NCBI RefSeq assembly: GCF_014358075.1
Contig: NZ_JACONT010000025.1
Location: 1-62,239, forward strand
DNA from: Sphingomonas albertensis
Lineage (GTDB): Bacteria; Pseudomonadota; Alphaproteobacteria; Sphingomonadales; Sphingomonadaceae
Direction: 5' to 3'
Length of the DNA stretch: 62,239 bases
In this document: positions 27,072 through 35,737 of the stretch, in pieces
Numbering within the stretch: the first letter of the stretch is position 1
Layout of the letters: every line of letters begins with the position of its first letter
Position numbers and translations under genes: made by a program
The notes under the pieces: generated by a model
Database searches by the model: none
What the model saw: the letters and a program-made list of their open reading frames with translations, nothing else
What the model was told of the DNA's origin: nothing

Positions 27072-27929
27072 TCAGTCCTGCCGCGCCCAGGCGACGAAAT
27101 CCTGCCGCTGGCGGCCGAGCTTTTCAATGCCAAGTTCGACGCGGTCGCCAGCCTTCAGATACCAGGGCTCGGGTTTCTGCCCGAGACCGACGCCCGGTGG
27201 CGTGCCGGTCGTTATGACGTCGCCCGGCTCCAGCGTCATGAACTGCGAGCAGTAAGCAATGATCTGCGCGACGGAAAAGATCATCGTCGCCGTGCTGCCG
27301 TTCTGCACGCGCTTGCCATTGACCTCGAGCCACATCGACAGCGCCTGCGGATCGCCGACCTCGTCCTGCGTGACCAGCCAGGGGCCGATCGGGCCGAAGG
27401 TCGGAAAGCCCTTGCCCTTGTCCCAGGTCGCGCCCCGCTCCTGCTGCCAATGGCGTTCGGACACGTCGTTGATGACGCAATAGCCCGCGACGTGATCGAG
27501 CGCGTCGGCTTCCTCGACGTAGCTGGCGCGTTTGCCGATCACCACGCCCAGCTCGACCTCCCAATCCGTCTTGGTCGAATCGCGGGGAATGGTGACGGGG
27601 TCGTTCGGCCCCTGGATGCAGCCGACCCATTTCTGGAACACCACCGGTTCGGCGGGGATCGGCAAGTTCGATTCAGCGGCATGATCGGCATAGTTGAGGC
27701 CGATCGCGACGAAATGGCGCGTGCCGCCGACGCAGGGGCCGAAGCGCGGATCGCCAGCGACCAGCGGCAGCGTGGCAGGATCGATCGCACCGAGGCGGGC
27801 CAGCGCGTCGGCGCCGAGCGTGTCCGCGGCGATATCGGCGACATGTGCGGACAGGTCGCGGATACGACCGTCGGCGTCGACGAGGCCGGGCTTTTCCTGC
27901 CCGGCTGGTCCGAAGCGACAGAGTTTCAT
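27072..27929 (-). CDS. FAH-family hydrolase, probable 2,4-diketo-3-deoxy-L-fuconate hydrolase
   Basis: A 285-residue fumarylacetoacetase-type enzyme. GLNYADHAAESN and PEPVVFQKWVGCIQGP mark the family; metal ligands are in TDWEVELGVVIG, and GDVITTGTPPGVG lies near the end. In the non-phosphorylative fucose route this enzyme splits 2,4-diketo-3-deoxy-L-fuconate into pyruvate and L-lactate. It sits 28 bp after the SDR gene and just before the lactonase gene. Confidence 0.87.
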   Translation of the reverse strand: MKLCRFGPAGQEKPGLVDADGRIRDLSAHVADIAADTLGADALARLGAIDPATLPLVAGDPRFGPCVGGTRHFVAIGLNYADHAAESNLPIPAEPVVFQKWVGCIQGPNDPVTIPRDSTKTDWEVELGVVIGKRASYVEEADALDHVAGYCVINDVSERHWQQERGATWDKGKGFPTFGPIGPWLVTQDEVGDPQALSMWLEVNGKRVQNGSTATMIFSVAQIIAYCSQFMTLEPGDVITTGTPPGVGLGQKPEPWYLKAGDRVELGIEKLGRQRQDFVAWARQD

Positions 27930-27957
27930 GCGGAATACCTCATAATCTGCAAAGGGG

Positions 27958-28689
27958 TCAGGCCATGCACCAGCCGCCGTCGATGACGTGCAGCTGTCCG
28001 GTGGTATAGGCGCTCTCGTCCGAGGCGAGGTAGACAGCCAGCGCGGCGACCTCGTCCGCGGTGCCGAGCCGCCCGAGCGGCTGACGGGCGATGAACGCCG
28101 CCCGTGCCGCCGCCTCGTCTCCCGTCGCCGCGAGCCGCTCGTCCAGTGACGGCGACTGCACCGTGCCGGGGCAGATCGCGTTGCATCGGATCTTGTCCGC
28201 GACGTAATCGAGCGCGACCGAGCGCGTGATCCCGGCGACCGCCGCCTTCGACACGCAATAGGCGTAGCGATTGCCGACGCCGATCACCGCTCCGGCCACC
28301 GACGACATGTTCACGATCGACCCGCCGCCGTTCGCGATCATCGCGGGCAGGAACGCGGTCAGCATGTGGGTGATCGCATGGACGTTGAGATCGAACGACA
28401 GGCGATAGCCGTCATCCGTGGTGTCGAGCAGCGTTCCCGCATCGACATAGCCGGCGCAGTTGAACAGCACGTCGACCGCCCCCGTTTCCGCACCGAACGC
28501 GGCGATCGCGGCTAGATCGGTCAGATCGAGGACGCGCGTCTCGCATCCCGCCAGCGTCGCCAGCGCTTCGCCGTTGCGATCGACCGCGATCACGCTTGCG
28601 CCTTCCCGTACGAACGCCTCCGCGGTCGCCCGCCCGATACCCTGGCCCGCGCCCGTGACGACGGCGCGTTTGCCCTTCAACCTGTCCAC
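27958..28689 (-). CDS. SDR, probable 2-keto-3-deoxy-L-fuconate dehydrogenase
   Basis: A 243-residue classical short-chain dehydrogenase. The cofactor motif TGAGQGIGR is near residue 12, NCAGYVDAG at strand 4, catalytic Ser in NMSSVAG and YCVSK as the YxxxK pair; the ending GQLHVIDGGWCMA is typical. Position between FucP and the diketo-acid hydrolase fits oxidation of 2-keto-3-deoxy-L-fuconate at C4 with NAD. It follows fucP by 18 bp. Confidence 0.87.
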   Translation of the reverse strand: MDRLKGKRAVVTGAGQGIGRATAEAFVREGASVIAVDRNGEALATLAGCETRVLDLTDLAAIAAFGAETGAVDVLFNCAGYVDAGTLLDTTDDGYRLSFDLNVHAITHMLTAFLPAMIANGGGSIVNMSSVAGAVIGVGNRYAYCVSKAAVAGITRSVALDYVADKIRCNAICPGTVQSPSLDERLAATGDEAAARAAFIARQPLGRLGTADEVAALAVYLASDESAYTTGQLHVIDGGWCMA

Positions 28690-28707
28690 GTTATTCCTCC
28701 TTTTGCC

Positions 28708-30009
28708 TCAGCCGGTCTTGGCGAGGCTACGGTCCGATGTGATGGCGAAGGCCAGCACGACGATGAAGCTGAGCGCCGGCACCAGCATCGCATGGGTGAT
28801 GCTCGTCCGGTCGGAGATCAGCCCCATCAGCGCGGTCAGCCCGGCGCCGCCGATGATCGCCATCACGATCAGCGAGGCACCCGCACGACGCAGCGTCCCC
28901 AGTTTTTCGATCCCGATCGCGAAGATCGTGGGGAACTGGATCGACATGAAAAAGCTCGCCGCGACGAGCGCATACAACCCGAGCGTCCCGCCGATCGTGC
29001 CGGCAATCGTCGCGAGAACCAGCGACACCGTCGCGAACGCCGCCAGCAGCCGGACCGGCGCCAGGCGCGCCATTAACCCCGTCCCTATGAAACGCCCGGT
29101 CGCGAACAGCACCAGCGACACGAACAGGGCGTCCGCACCGGCGCGCTCGCTGAAGCCTGCATTCGCCTGCGCGTAGCGGATCGTGTAGCTCCACAGCCCG
29201 ACCTGCGCGCCGACGTAAAAGAACTGCGCGACCACCGCGCCGATCAACCGGGGATGACGGAACACGTCGAGAAAACGCCCGCCGGTCGGCGTGTCGTCCG
29301 CCTCCGCCGCGCCCTTGGGAAACGCCACGAACGCCGCCGCGATCGCGAACGCCAGCACGATGACCGCGATCCAAACATAGGGGCCCGCCACCGCCTGTAC
29401 CTCGGTGCGGTAGAAGGCGGTCCGCGCCGATGCGTCCATCGCCGCGAGCGCGCGCTCGTCATGTTCGATGCCCGACAGGATGAAGAAGCGACCGACCAGG
29501 ATGCCGGTGATCGCGCCAAGCGGATTGGCGGCCTGCGCCCAGTTGAGCCGTCGGGCGGCGGTGCTGGGATCGCCCAGTTCGGTCATCAGCGGATTGGCCG
29601 ACGTCTCCAGAAAGGCGAGGCCCGCCGCAATCACGAACAGCGCGAGCAGGAACAACTGGTACACGCTCGCCTGCGCCGCCGGATAGAAGAGCAGCGCGCC
29701 GATGCCGTACAGCGTCAGCCCCGTGACGATCGCCGCCTTATAGCCGAACCGGCGCACCACCATCGACGCCGGCACCGCAAGCACGAAATAGCCGAAATAG
29801 AAGACCTGCTGCACGAAGCTGGTCCCGAAGTCCGACAGCGTGAACGCCTTGCGGAATTGCGCGATCAGAATGTCGTTGAGGTTGTTGGCCATGCCCCACA
29901 GGAAAAATAGGCTGACCGTGATCACGAGCGCCGCAATGTAGCGCCGCTCGTCGCCGCGCGTGAAAGGCGGCAACGTCGGGTCTCGCATCGCCTGGGCAGG
30001 AATCGCCAT
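28708..30009 (-). CDS. fucP: L-fucose:H+ symporter FucP-like permease
   Basis: A 433-residue 12-TM MFS permease of the FucP family. Signatures include LFFLWGMANNLNDILIAQF in TM1, where the FucP family keeps an acidic/polar proton-coupling site, and ETSANPLMTELGDPSTAARR after TM4. It would carry L-fucose (and L-galactose or D-arabinose) across the inner membrane with protons. GGAGAG lies nine bases before ATG 30009, inside a perfect 7-bp inverted repeat. It is 79 bp downstream of the IclR regulator gene and heads the tightly spaced catabolic genes. Confidence 0.93.
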   Translation of the reverse strand: MAIPAQAMRDPTLPPFTRGDERRYIAALVITVSLFFLWGMANNLNDILIAQFRKAFTLSDFGTSFVQQVFYFGYFVLAVPASMVVRRFGYKAAIVTGLTLYGIGALLFYPAAQASVYQLFLLALFVIAAGLAFLETSANPLMTELGDPSTAARRLNWAQAANPLGAITGILVGRFFILSGIEHDERALAAMDASARTAFYRTEVQAVAGPYVWIAVIVLAFAIAAAFVAFPKGAAEADDTPTGGRFLDVFRHPRLIGAVVAQFFYVGAQVGLWSYTIRYAQANAGFSERAGADALFVSLVLFATGRFIGTGLMARLAPVRLLAAFATVSLVLATIAGTIGGTLGLYALVAASFFMSIQFPTIFAIGIEKLGTLRRAGASLIVMAIIGGAGLTALMGLISDRTSITHAMLVPALSFIVVLAFAITSDRSLAKTG

Positions 30010-30014
30010 CGAGC

Positions 30015-30033
30015 TTATCTCTCCATGAGATAA
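30015..30033. promoter_or_regulatory. Inverted repeat overlapping the fucP ribosome-binding site
   Basis: TTATCTC (30015-30021) and GAGATAA (30027-30033) are perfect inverted arms with a TCCAT spacer. On the minus strand the repeat includes the Shine-Dalgarno GGAGAG of fucP. It could be an operator or a small RNA hairpin that hides the RBS. IclR is the nearest regulator. Confidence 0.35.
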
Positions 30034-30088
30034 TGTTTTTATAAGCGAGAGCTAACGCCAAGTCAGCCGTCTTGCAAGGCGCTCGCCT

Positions 30089-30889
30089 TCAGGCAGTGGC
30101 TCGATCCGACGGGATGTGCCCGAGCAATTCCGAAATGCGGCGTGTCGTCTCACCCAGCATCGCGCGCGCGTCGTCGATCGGTACCTGCTGCGAACCATCG
30201 ATCAACTCGAGGAAGGGGATGGTCAGCGCCGCGAGCAACTCACCCGCAAAGCCGAAGACCGGATAGCTGACATCGGTCACGCCGCGCGTAATCGGGCTTT
30301 CGCGCATGTCGAAGCCCTGTTCGCGCACCGCGGACAACCGTCCGGCCAGCGCCGCCCGGCCGATCGGCGTGCCGCGCAACGCCTCGATCCGGTCAAGCAT
30401 CCTATCTACGGTCGCGGTGGGCGAAAAGGCGAGGATAACCTGCCCCGAACAGCTGCGCAGCAGGTCGATCGACGCCCCCAGCCGCAACGCGAAGCCACGC
30501 ACGCCGGGATTTTCCTCGCGCGCGATCACCAGCCCCTCGGCATTCTTCGGCACGACCAGATGGCAGGATTGTCCGATCGCGCGGGCCAGTGCCTGCATTT
30601 CCGGGATCGCGATGCTGGTGAGCTGGCGCGCCGGCGTCGCGCGATAGGCGACGTCGAGAAACTTGTACGTCACCGTGTAGCGATCGGTCTCCAGCGATTT
30701 CTGCAGATAGCCGGCATCCTCCATGACCACGACGATCCGGAACAACTCGCCGAGCGAACGGCCCAGCGCGGTCGCCATCTCGCTCGCCGACAGCCCTTGC
30801 GGATTGTTGGCGAGCAGTTCGATGACCAGGAACGCCTTGTCCAGCGCTGGCGCCGTATAGCTTCCCTTGCGCTCCTTCCGCTCCACCAT
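30089..30889 (-). CDS. IclR-family transcriptional regulator
   Basis: A 266-residue regulator with an N-terminal winged helix (LSASEMATALGRSLGELFRIVVVME) and the C-terminal IclR effector domain (from YRATPARQLTSIAIPEMQALA to ITRGVTDVSYPVFG). ATG 30889 is preferred because GGAG and AAGGTG lie directly before it; ATG 30910 is the alternative. The gene stands between the LgoD-like dehydrogenase and fucP, so it probably controls the uptake and degradation operon. Whether it activates or represses cannot be read from sequence. Confidence 0.88.
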   Translation of the reverse strand: MVERKERKGSYTAPALDKAFLVIELLANNPQGLSASEMATALGRSLGELFRIVVVMEDAGYLQKSLETDRYTVTYKFLDVAYRATPARQLTSIAIPEMQALARAIGQSCHLVVPKNAEGLVIAREENPGVRGFALRLGASIDLLRSCSGQVILAFSPTATVDRMLDRIEALRGTPIGRAALAGRLSAVREQGFDMRESPITRGVTDVSYPVFGFAGELLAALTIPFLELIDGSQQVPIDDARAMLGETTRRISELLGHIPSDRATA

Positions 30890-30922
30890 CGTCACCTTAC
30901 TCCGTTGCATCCGCGTGCCGTG

Positions 30923-31936
30923 TCAGATCGACACGACCGCCTTCATGACATGATCAGCGTCTGCGATCAGCTGGGGGACGCGGATGGGTGCTTCGTCAAT
31001 GGTCAGCGTATGCGTCCGCAGCACGTCGGTCGGGATCAGGCCGCCGCGGATACTGGCGATGACATGGTCGAAATCGACCGACAGCGCGTTGCGGCTCGCG
31101 AGCAACGTCGTTTCGCGCTTGTGGAATTCGGGGTCCGGAAAGACCAGGTCGTCCTTGCACAGCCCGACCAGTACATAGGTGCCGGCGTGCGCGACATAAC
31201 TCAGCCCTGCGCGCATCGCATGAATGTTGCCGGTCGCGTCGAACACGGCGTCGAACATCTCGCCATCGGTAAGGGCGCGCAGTTCGTCGGTCTGCGTGTC
31301 CCCCGCGACCACGACCTGCGCGAACCCCAGCCGGTCGCGGACGAACGCAAGCCGGCTTTCGCGCGTGTCGAGGAAGGTGATCGATTCGATCCCCATCACC
31401 CGGGCGAACAGCGCGGTGGCGACGCCGATCGGTCCCGCGCCGACCACCAGCACGCGCATGTCGGGCGTCATCGCCGCACGGCGCACCGCGTGCGCACCGA
31501 TCGCCAGGAATTCGACCATTGCGGCCTGATCGAGCGTCAGCCCCTGCGCGTCGACGATCGCCGTCTCGGGCACCGCCAGCCATTCGCACATGCCGCCATC
31601 GGCATGGACGCCCAGCACGCTGATCCGCGCGCAGCAGTTCGGTCGCCCGCGACGGCAGGCGACGCATGTCCCGCACGCGATATATGGGTTGATCGTCACC
31701 GCCTGCCCCGACGTGAACCGCGAATTCGCGGGCGCCTCGACGACCTCGCCGGCCAGTTCGTGTCCTATCAGGCGGGGATAGGACAGGAACGGCTGGTTGC
31801 CGGTGTAGATATGGTAATCCGTCCCGCAAATGCCGGCGCGTCGGATCCTGACCAGAACGTCGTTCTCGCCACGAACGGGTTCAGCGCGATCCTCGATGAT
31901 CAAAAGGTTCGGTTCCGAACAGACTAGGGATTTCAT
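30923..31936 (-). CDS. Zinc-dependent alcohol dehydrogenase, LgoD/L-galactonate or L-idonate 5-dehydrogenase-like
   Basis: A 337-residue medium-chain dehydrogenase. Catalytic zinc ligands are in RRAGICGTDYH and GHELAGEV, the structural zinc loop in CGTCVACRRGRPNC, and the Rossmann motif in VVGAGPIGVATA. The closest known types oxidise L-galactonate to D-tagaturonate or L-idonate to 5-ketogluconate. With UxaB- and UxaA-like genes nearby it could supply a branch for L-galactonate. I chose ATG 31936 (MKSLVC), which has AAAGAG upstream, not 32008. It is divergent from the mutarotase gene. Confidence 0.8.
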   Translation of the reverse strand: MKSLVCSEPNLLIIEDRAEPVRGENDVLVRIRRAGICGTDYHIYTGNQPFLSYPRLIGHELAGEVVEAPANSRFTSGQAVTINPYIACGTCVACRRGRPNCCARISVLGVHADGGMCEWLAVPETAIVDAQGLTLDQAAMVEFLAIGAHAVRRAAMTPDMRVLVVGAGPIGVATALFARVMGIESITFLDTRESRLAFVRDRLGFAQVVVAGDTQTDELRALTDGEMFDAVFDATGNIHAMRAGLSYVAHAGTYVLVGLCKDDLVFPDPEFHKRETTLLASRNALSVDFDHVIASIRGGLIPTDVLRTHTLTIDEAPIRVPQLIADADHVMKAVVSI

Positions 31937-32055
31937 CACTGCTCTTTCATTGAAAATGGCGATCGGAATATCGCAGAGACGTTCTTGACGGGGCGCCATG
32001 ACCGGCAATATCGACGTGCCGACCGCTCATACAAGCCGACAAGAGGACTGACCCG

Positions 32056-32394
32056 ATGGGACGACGCCTGTGCTTCGCGCTGGATCTGGTCGACGACGCG
32101 GATCTCATAACGGCCTATGAACGCGCCCACGCGCCCGGTGCCGTATGGCCCGAGGTGACCGCGGGCATCCGGGCGAGCGGGGTCGAGGCGATGGAAATCT
32201 GGCGCGTCGACGCTCGCCTGTTTATGATCGCGGAGGTCGCCGCAGACTGGCCGCGCGCCTTGCCCGATCACCTGCAGGCAATCGACGACCGTTGGCAAGC
32301 GGCGATGGATCGGTTTCAGATCCGGCTCAACGCGGCAAAAGATGGCGAGAAATGGGCGCCGATGACGCGGATCTATGCATTGGCAGAGCAATAA
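32056..32394 (+). CDS. L-fucose/L-rhamnose mutarotase (RhaM family)
   Basis: A 112-residue protein of the RhaM family (COG3254): CFALDLVDDADLITAYERAH, GVEAMEIWRVDARLFMI and the ending EKWAPMTRIYALAEQ, with conserved His in the first helix and Trp/Met motifs. It interconverts sugar anomers so that the dehydrogenase and permease see the right form. Next to an L-fucose operon the substrate should be L-fucose. It is transcribed away from the zinc dehydrogenase gene across a 119-bp shared promoter region and converges on the UxaB-like gene. Confidence 0.88.
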   Translation: MGRRLCFALDLVDDADLITAYERAHAPGAVWPEVTAGIRASGVEAMEIWRVDARLFMIAEVAADWPRALPDHLQAIDDRWQAAMDRFQIRLNAAKDGEKWAPMTRIYALAEQ

Positions 32395-32423
32395 CGTCGC
32401 GCTCCTGCCCCCCACTCCACGCA

Positions 32424-33572
32424 TCACGCCACTGGAGCGTCGGCGCGGGACATAATCGCGTCCAGTTCCGGCAACGGCGGGGCCGTCGCTGCGCTGTCGA
32501 CCCACGACAGGAAGCCGCCGATCCGCTTGCGCAGCTTGTCCAGATGATGATCCGCGATGTCGGCGAGACGATGATCGAGAAACGGATTGGCAAACCGTGC
32601 CAACGTCTCCGCGACATAGGTGCGTGCCGGGTCAGCCATGCCGTGCGCAGCAAAGCCCGGAACGACTTCCTCCGCATACACGCGCTCCAGCGCGCTAAGG
32701 GTGGCGGCGTCGGCCACCGCGTCTCTAACGAAACGACCCTCCGGACGACCGCTGTCGATCCAGCGCTGGGCCAGCCAGCTATGGCCGAGGTTGAGGATGT
32801 AGAGCTTCAACCGTTCGTAGCGCGCGAGATCATTGGTCAGGACAACGTCCGGGTGGGTGAACGGCATCACCAGGCCGGGCTGGTCTGCGACAGCCCATAA
32901 TGCGTAGGGCTCGGCAACGGCGCCAACCGGATCGATCGGCTCGGACACGATGCGATCGACGAGGCTGTTCACCCAGATGCAATCGTCGTGGAGCCACGCG
33001 AGAAACGACGGCTCCGCACCGACGGACTGCGCCAGGTCCGTGACGACCGCTTTCAGCGTATCGCCGTTGCCCTGTAACAGTTCGCACGGCATCAGCGTGA
33101 CCGGTGCCTCGCCCGACCGCCACCGCCGATGGAGCAGGACGAGCAGCATCGCCGGAAAGCTGCGGGGCGGCTCGTCCGTCTGCAGCAGGGTCGACACCCG
33201 ATCGTCCTCGGCCACCTGATACCCGGCATCGCCCGTGTTCGACACGACATAGGTCGCGCTGCGTTCGAACATTGCGCACAAGTCCGTCCAGTCGTCGGCG
33301 GCATGCAAACCACGGACGATGCTGCGGACTTGAGTTTCGTGCTCGATCAGCGCGCCATCTGCACCGCGCCCCCTGATCCGGACCGGATAGCCCTCGGCTG
33401 CACCGAATGCCGCCGCACGTCCGGCGCGCGATGGATCACGCGTCGTCTGCACGACGACGATCGGCGGCACGGCTTTTCCCGCCGCCGCCGCCTCGGACGC
33501 GAACAGATCGACATGCGCCTGCAGGAAACGGCTCGTTCCGAATTGCACTATAACGTTGCGGTGGTCCGCCAT
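32424..33572 (-). CDS. Mannitol dehydrogenase-family reductase, tagaturonate reductase (UxaB)-like
   Basis: A 382-residue polyol/hexuronate dehydrogenase. N-terminal Rossmann region VIVQFGTSRFLQAHVDLFAS, then YVVSNTGDAGY; the C-terminal domain has LKLYILNLGHSWLAQRW. It most resembles tagaturonate reductase, which makes D-altronate from D-tagaturonate, but it is about 100 residues shorter than E. coli UxaB. Pure fucose catabolism does not need this step. It is transcribed from the region shared with the GH43 gene. Confidence 0.75.
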   Translation of the reverse strand: MADHRNVIVQFGTSRFLQAHVDLFASEAAAAGKAVPPIVVVQTTRDPSRAGRAAAFGAAEGYPVRIRGRGADGALIEHETQVRSIVRGLHAADDWTDLCAMFERSATYVVSNTGDAGYQVAEDDRVSTLLQTDEPPRSFPAMLLVLLHRRWRSGEAPVTLMPCELLQGNGDTLKAVVTDLAQSVGAEPSFLAWLHDDCIWVNSLVDRIVSEPIDPVGAVAEPYALWAVADQPGLVMPFTHPDVVLTNDLARYERLKLYILNLGHSWLAQRWIDSGRPEGRFVRDAVADAATLSALERVYAEEVVPGFAAHGMADPARTYVAETLARFANPFLDHRLADIADHHLDKLRKRIGGFLSWVDSAATAPPLPELDAIMSRADAPVA

Positions 33573-33684
33573 CCGATCCCCTATTCTTGCACATACGATA
33601 GCGCATTTTTACGGGAAATATCAACATTTGCGCGTTCGCCTCGTCTAGGGCAGTCATGCCGCAAGGCTAAGGGAGACGATCGAG

Positions 33685-35058
33685 ATGCGGATCTGGCGCA
33701 CGATGGGCAAAATCGGCCCGCTGATGGCCTTGCCGGCGATGACGTTGACGATCGCTGCCAGCGCACCTGCGCCGCGCTGGGATACGCCCGGCGATAGAAA
33801 CCCGCTGTTGCCCGGCTATTTCGCCGATCCCTCTATCGTTCATCACGAAGGTCGCTGGTATATATTCGCGACCATCGATCCGTGGGGCGACGATCACCTT
33901 GCGCTCTGGACGTCGACGAACGGACGCGACTGGACGTTTTCACAACCCGACTGGCCCAGCAAGGCCGCTGCGATCAGTCCCACCGCTGGCGATGCGAAGG
34001 TTTGGGCACCGTCGGTGGTGCAGACGCGTGACGGCCGCTGGTTCATGTACGTGTCGATCGGCAGCGAAGTCTGGGTCGGCACGGCTCCCTCGCCCGCCGG
34101 CCCATGGCGCGACGCGCGCGGCGGCACGCCCTTGATCGCCAAGGGGCTCGCGCCCGACTATCACATGATCGATGCCGAGGCGTTCATCGACCGCGATGGC
34201 CAGGCCTATCTCTACTGGGGGTCGGGATTGAACTGGACGAACGGCCACTGCTTCGTTGTGCGGTTGAAATCAGACATGGTCAGCTTCTACGGCGCCCCCC
34301 GCGATGTGACGCCACCGAATTATTTCGAAGCACCGTTCATGATCCGCGCCGGATCCCACTACGTCCTCACCTACAGCGACGGGAATACGACGAAAGACAC
34401 CTACAAGGTCCGCTACGCGATCGGCGACACCCCGTTCGGACCGTTCCGCGAGGGGCCCGGAAGCCCGATCCTGCAAACCGACCGCAGTCGCGACGTCATC
34501 AGTCCCGGACATCACGCCATCGTGCGATCGGGCGGCAACCCTTATATCCTCTATCATCGCCAGGCCCTGCCCTTCCCGTCGCGCACCGACACGCTGCGGC
34601 AGGTGGCGATCGATCCGCTGATCATTCGCGACGACGGCACGATCCTTCCCGTGCTGCCTAGCCACGCAAACAGCGTGGCCGGATTCGCGCCGACACGCAT
34701 GCGCGGCCTGCCGTTGCGCGTATCGGGGAAAGGATCGGATGTGCTGCACGGCGCCGATCGCGCTGCGGACGACAATTATGCGACGCTATGGCGTCCGATG
34801 CCGGGCCAGCCAGCGATCCTGAGCGCCGATCTGGGCGCCGTCCGCATGGTGCGAGAAAGCACCCTCCGGATGGAGTTTCCCAACCTCCCCTATCCCATCA
34901 CGATCGCCGCGTCCGAGGACGGCCGGCGATGGCACACGGTGGTACAAAATCGCGCGGCGCAAGGATCACCAATCATGATGCCCCATGCTCTCCGAACGCG
35001 GTATCTACGACTGACGGTCTCTTCAGACTCAGGAGTATGGGAATGGCTAATCCGCTGA
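33685..35058 (+). CDS. GH43 glycosidase with C-terminal F5/8-type carbohydrate-binding domain
   Basis: A 457-residue exported enzyme. A signal peptide covers residues 1-27. The five-bladed propeller begins at PGYFADPSIVHHEG (catalytic base Asp), with the middle Asp in MIDAEAFIDRDGQAY and the acid Glu in NYFEAPFM. From about residue 330 a discoidin/CBM32-like domain follows (ADDNYATLW...YLRLTVSS). GH43 enzymes remove alpha-L-arabinofuranose, beta-xylose or beta-galactose. In this locus it could strip arabinosyl or galactosyl decorations. It is divergent from the UxaB-like gene. Confidence 0.88.
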   Translation: MRIWRTMGKIGPLMALPAMTLTIAASAPAPRWDTPGDRNPLLPGYFADPSIVHHEGRWYIFATIDPWGDDHLALWTSTNGRDWTFSQPDWPSKAAAISPTAGDAKVWAPSVVQTRDGRWFMYVSIGSEVWVGTAPSPAGPWRDARGGTPLIAKGLAPDYHMIDAEAFIDRDGQAYLYWGSGLNWTNGHCFVVRLKSDMVSFYGAPRDVTPPNYFEAPFMIRAGSHYVLTYSDGNTTKDTYKVRYAIGDTPFGPFREGPGSPILQTDRSRDVISPGHHAIVRSGGNPYILYHRQALPFPSRTDTLRQVAIDPLIIRDDGTILPVLPSHANSVAGFAPTRMRGLPLRVSGKGSDVLHGADRAADDNYATLWRPMPGQPAILSADLGAVRMVRESTLRMEFPNLPYPITIAASEDGRRWHTVVQNRAAQGSPIMMPHALRTRYLRLTVSSDSGVWEWLIR

Positions 35059-35496
35059 TGCAGGCGTCACGGACAGGTGGTCGGGCTTCGCATACCATAT
35101 GATCGGACGCCTTGAACTCGGAAACCCCAGCGGGTGCCATCTGAACCGTTCCGGGGTACCGTGGTGTCGATCGCTGAGACGATCGGCTGCATTCCGCAGA
35201 CACTGCGTGAATGAGTGAAGAAGGCGGAGGGGCAGGAGTGGGACGCCGACGGATGGTACCCGTCCGAAGGCAAATCACGCCTTCGATAGGCGCCTGCAAT
35301 CACTATGTCGGAATTTGCCGCATCGGGATCATCGCGTCGAGTTCGTCGGTCAGCAGTATGGCTGCGCCTTCCCTGATCAGCGTGCCCACGACCGCATCTG
35401 GCACGCGCAGCGCATATGGCGCTGAGTTGCGTCCTCGATCCAACCTCAATGGTCGGCCGGGGGCCCTAAATAAAGCGGCCTATTGTGCGACTTGAC
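35059..35496. other. Gene-poor stretch with insertion-sequence and coding remnants
   Basis: No intact gene lies between GH43 and GH29. The left half holds a decayed IS3-type OrfA fragment (annotated separately). The right half, on the minus strand from about 35475 to 35326, reads as an uninterrupted C-terminal tail containing PDAVVGTLIREGAAILLTDE and ending RQIPT before a stop; I do not recognise its family. Confidence 0.4.
35105..35285 (+). pseudogene. Remnant of an IS3-family OrfA transposase gene
   Basis: One frame reads RVPSEPFRGTVVSIAETIGC, then IPQTLRE, a TGA stop and VKKAEG. This mirrors the helix-turn-helix of IS3-family OrfA proteins (PSxWAAIVSIAEKIGC...QTLxEWVKxAE), with the conserved Trp codon TGG now TGA. 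No OrfB or terminal repeats are visible, so only a relic remains. Confidence 0.55.
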
Positions 35497-35530
35497 TCAT
35501 CAGACAACATACGTGAGTTTATCTGATCAC
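35497..35530. promoter_or_regulatory. Paired operator motif upstream of GH29
   Basis: TCATCAGACAAC (35497-35508) and GTTTATCTGATCAC (35517-35530) repeat the arrangement seen before GH95, here 22 bp centre to centre. They lie about 210-240 bp before the GH29 start and suggest control by the same GntR regulator. Confidence 0.5.
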
Positions 35531-35737
35531 ATGGTACAGAGAAGCGGGGGACGTTATGAGTATGCCCCTGATCGTGCCGTCTCGTCCTAGCAGAATGCAC
35601 CGAATTTTTACGCCGTGCGCACAGTCCCCTGCACTACCGTCTGCACCAAAGTCGGCGAGATGCGTGCCACGCCTAACGTCTCTATCGCAGCCAAACCATT
35701 GCCAATCTGTAGCGCCACCTCATACCGGGAGAGAATG

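Noticed and set aside
35211..35495. 94-codon plus-strand ORF upstream of GH29
   Set aside because: Serine-rich shadow of the minus-strand coding tail; it ends at the operator region and has no family signal.
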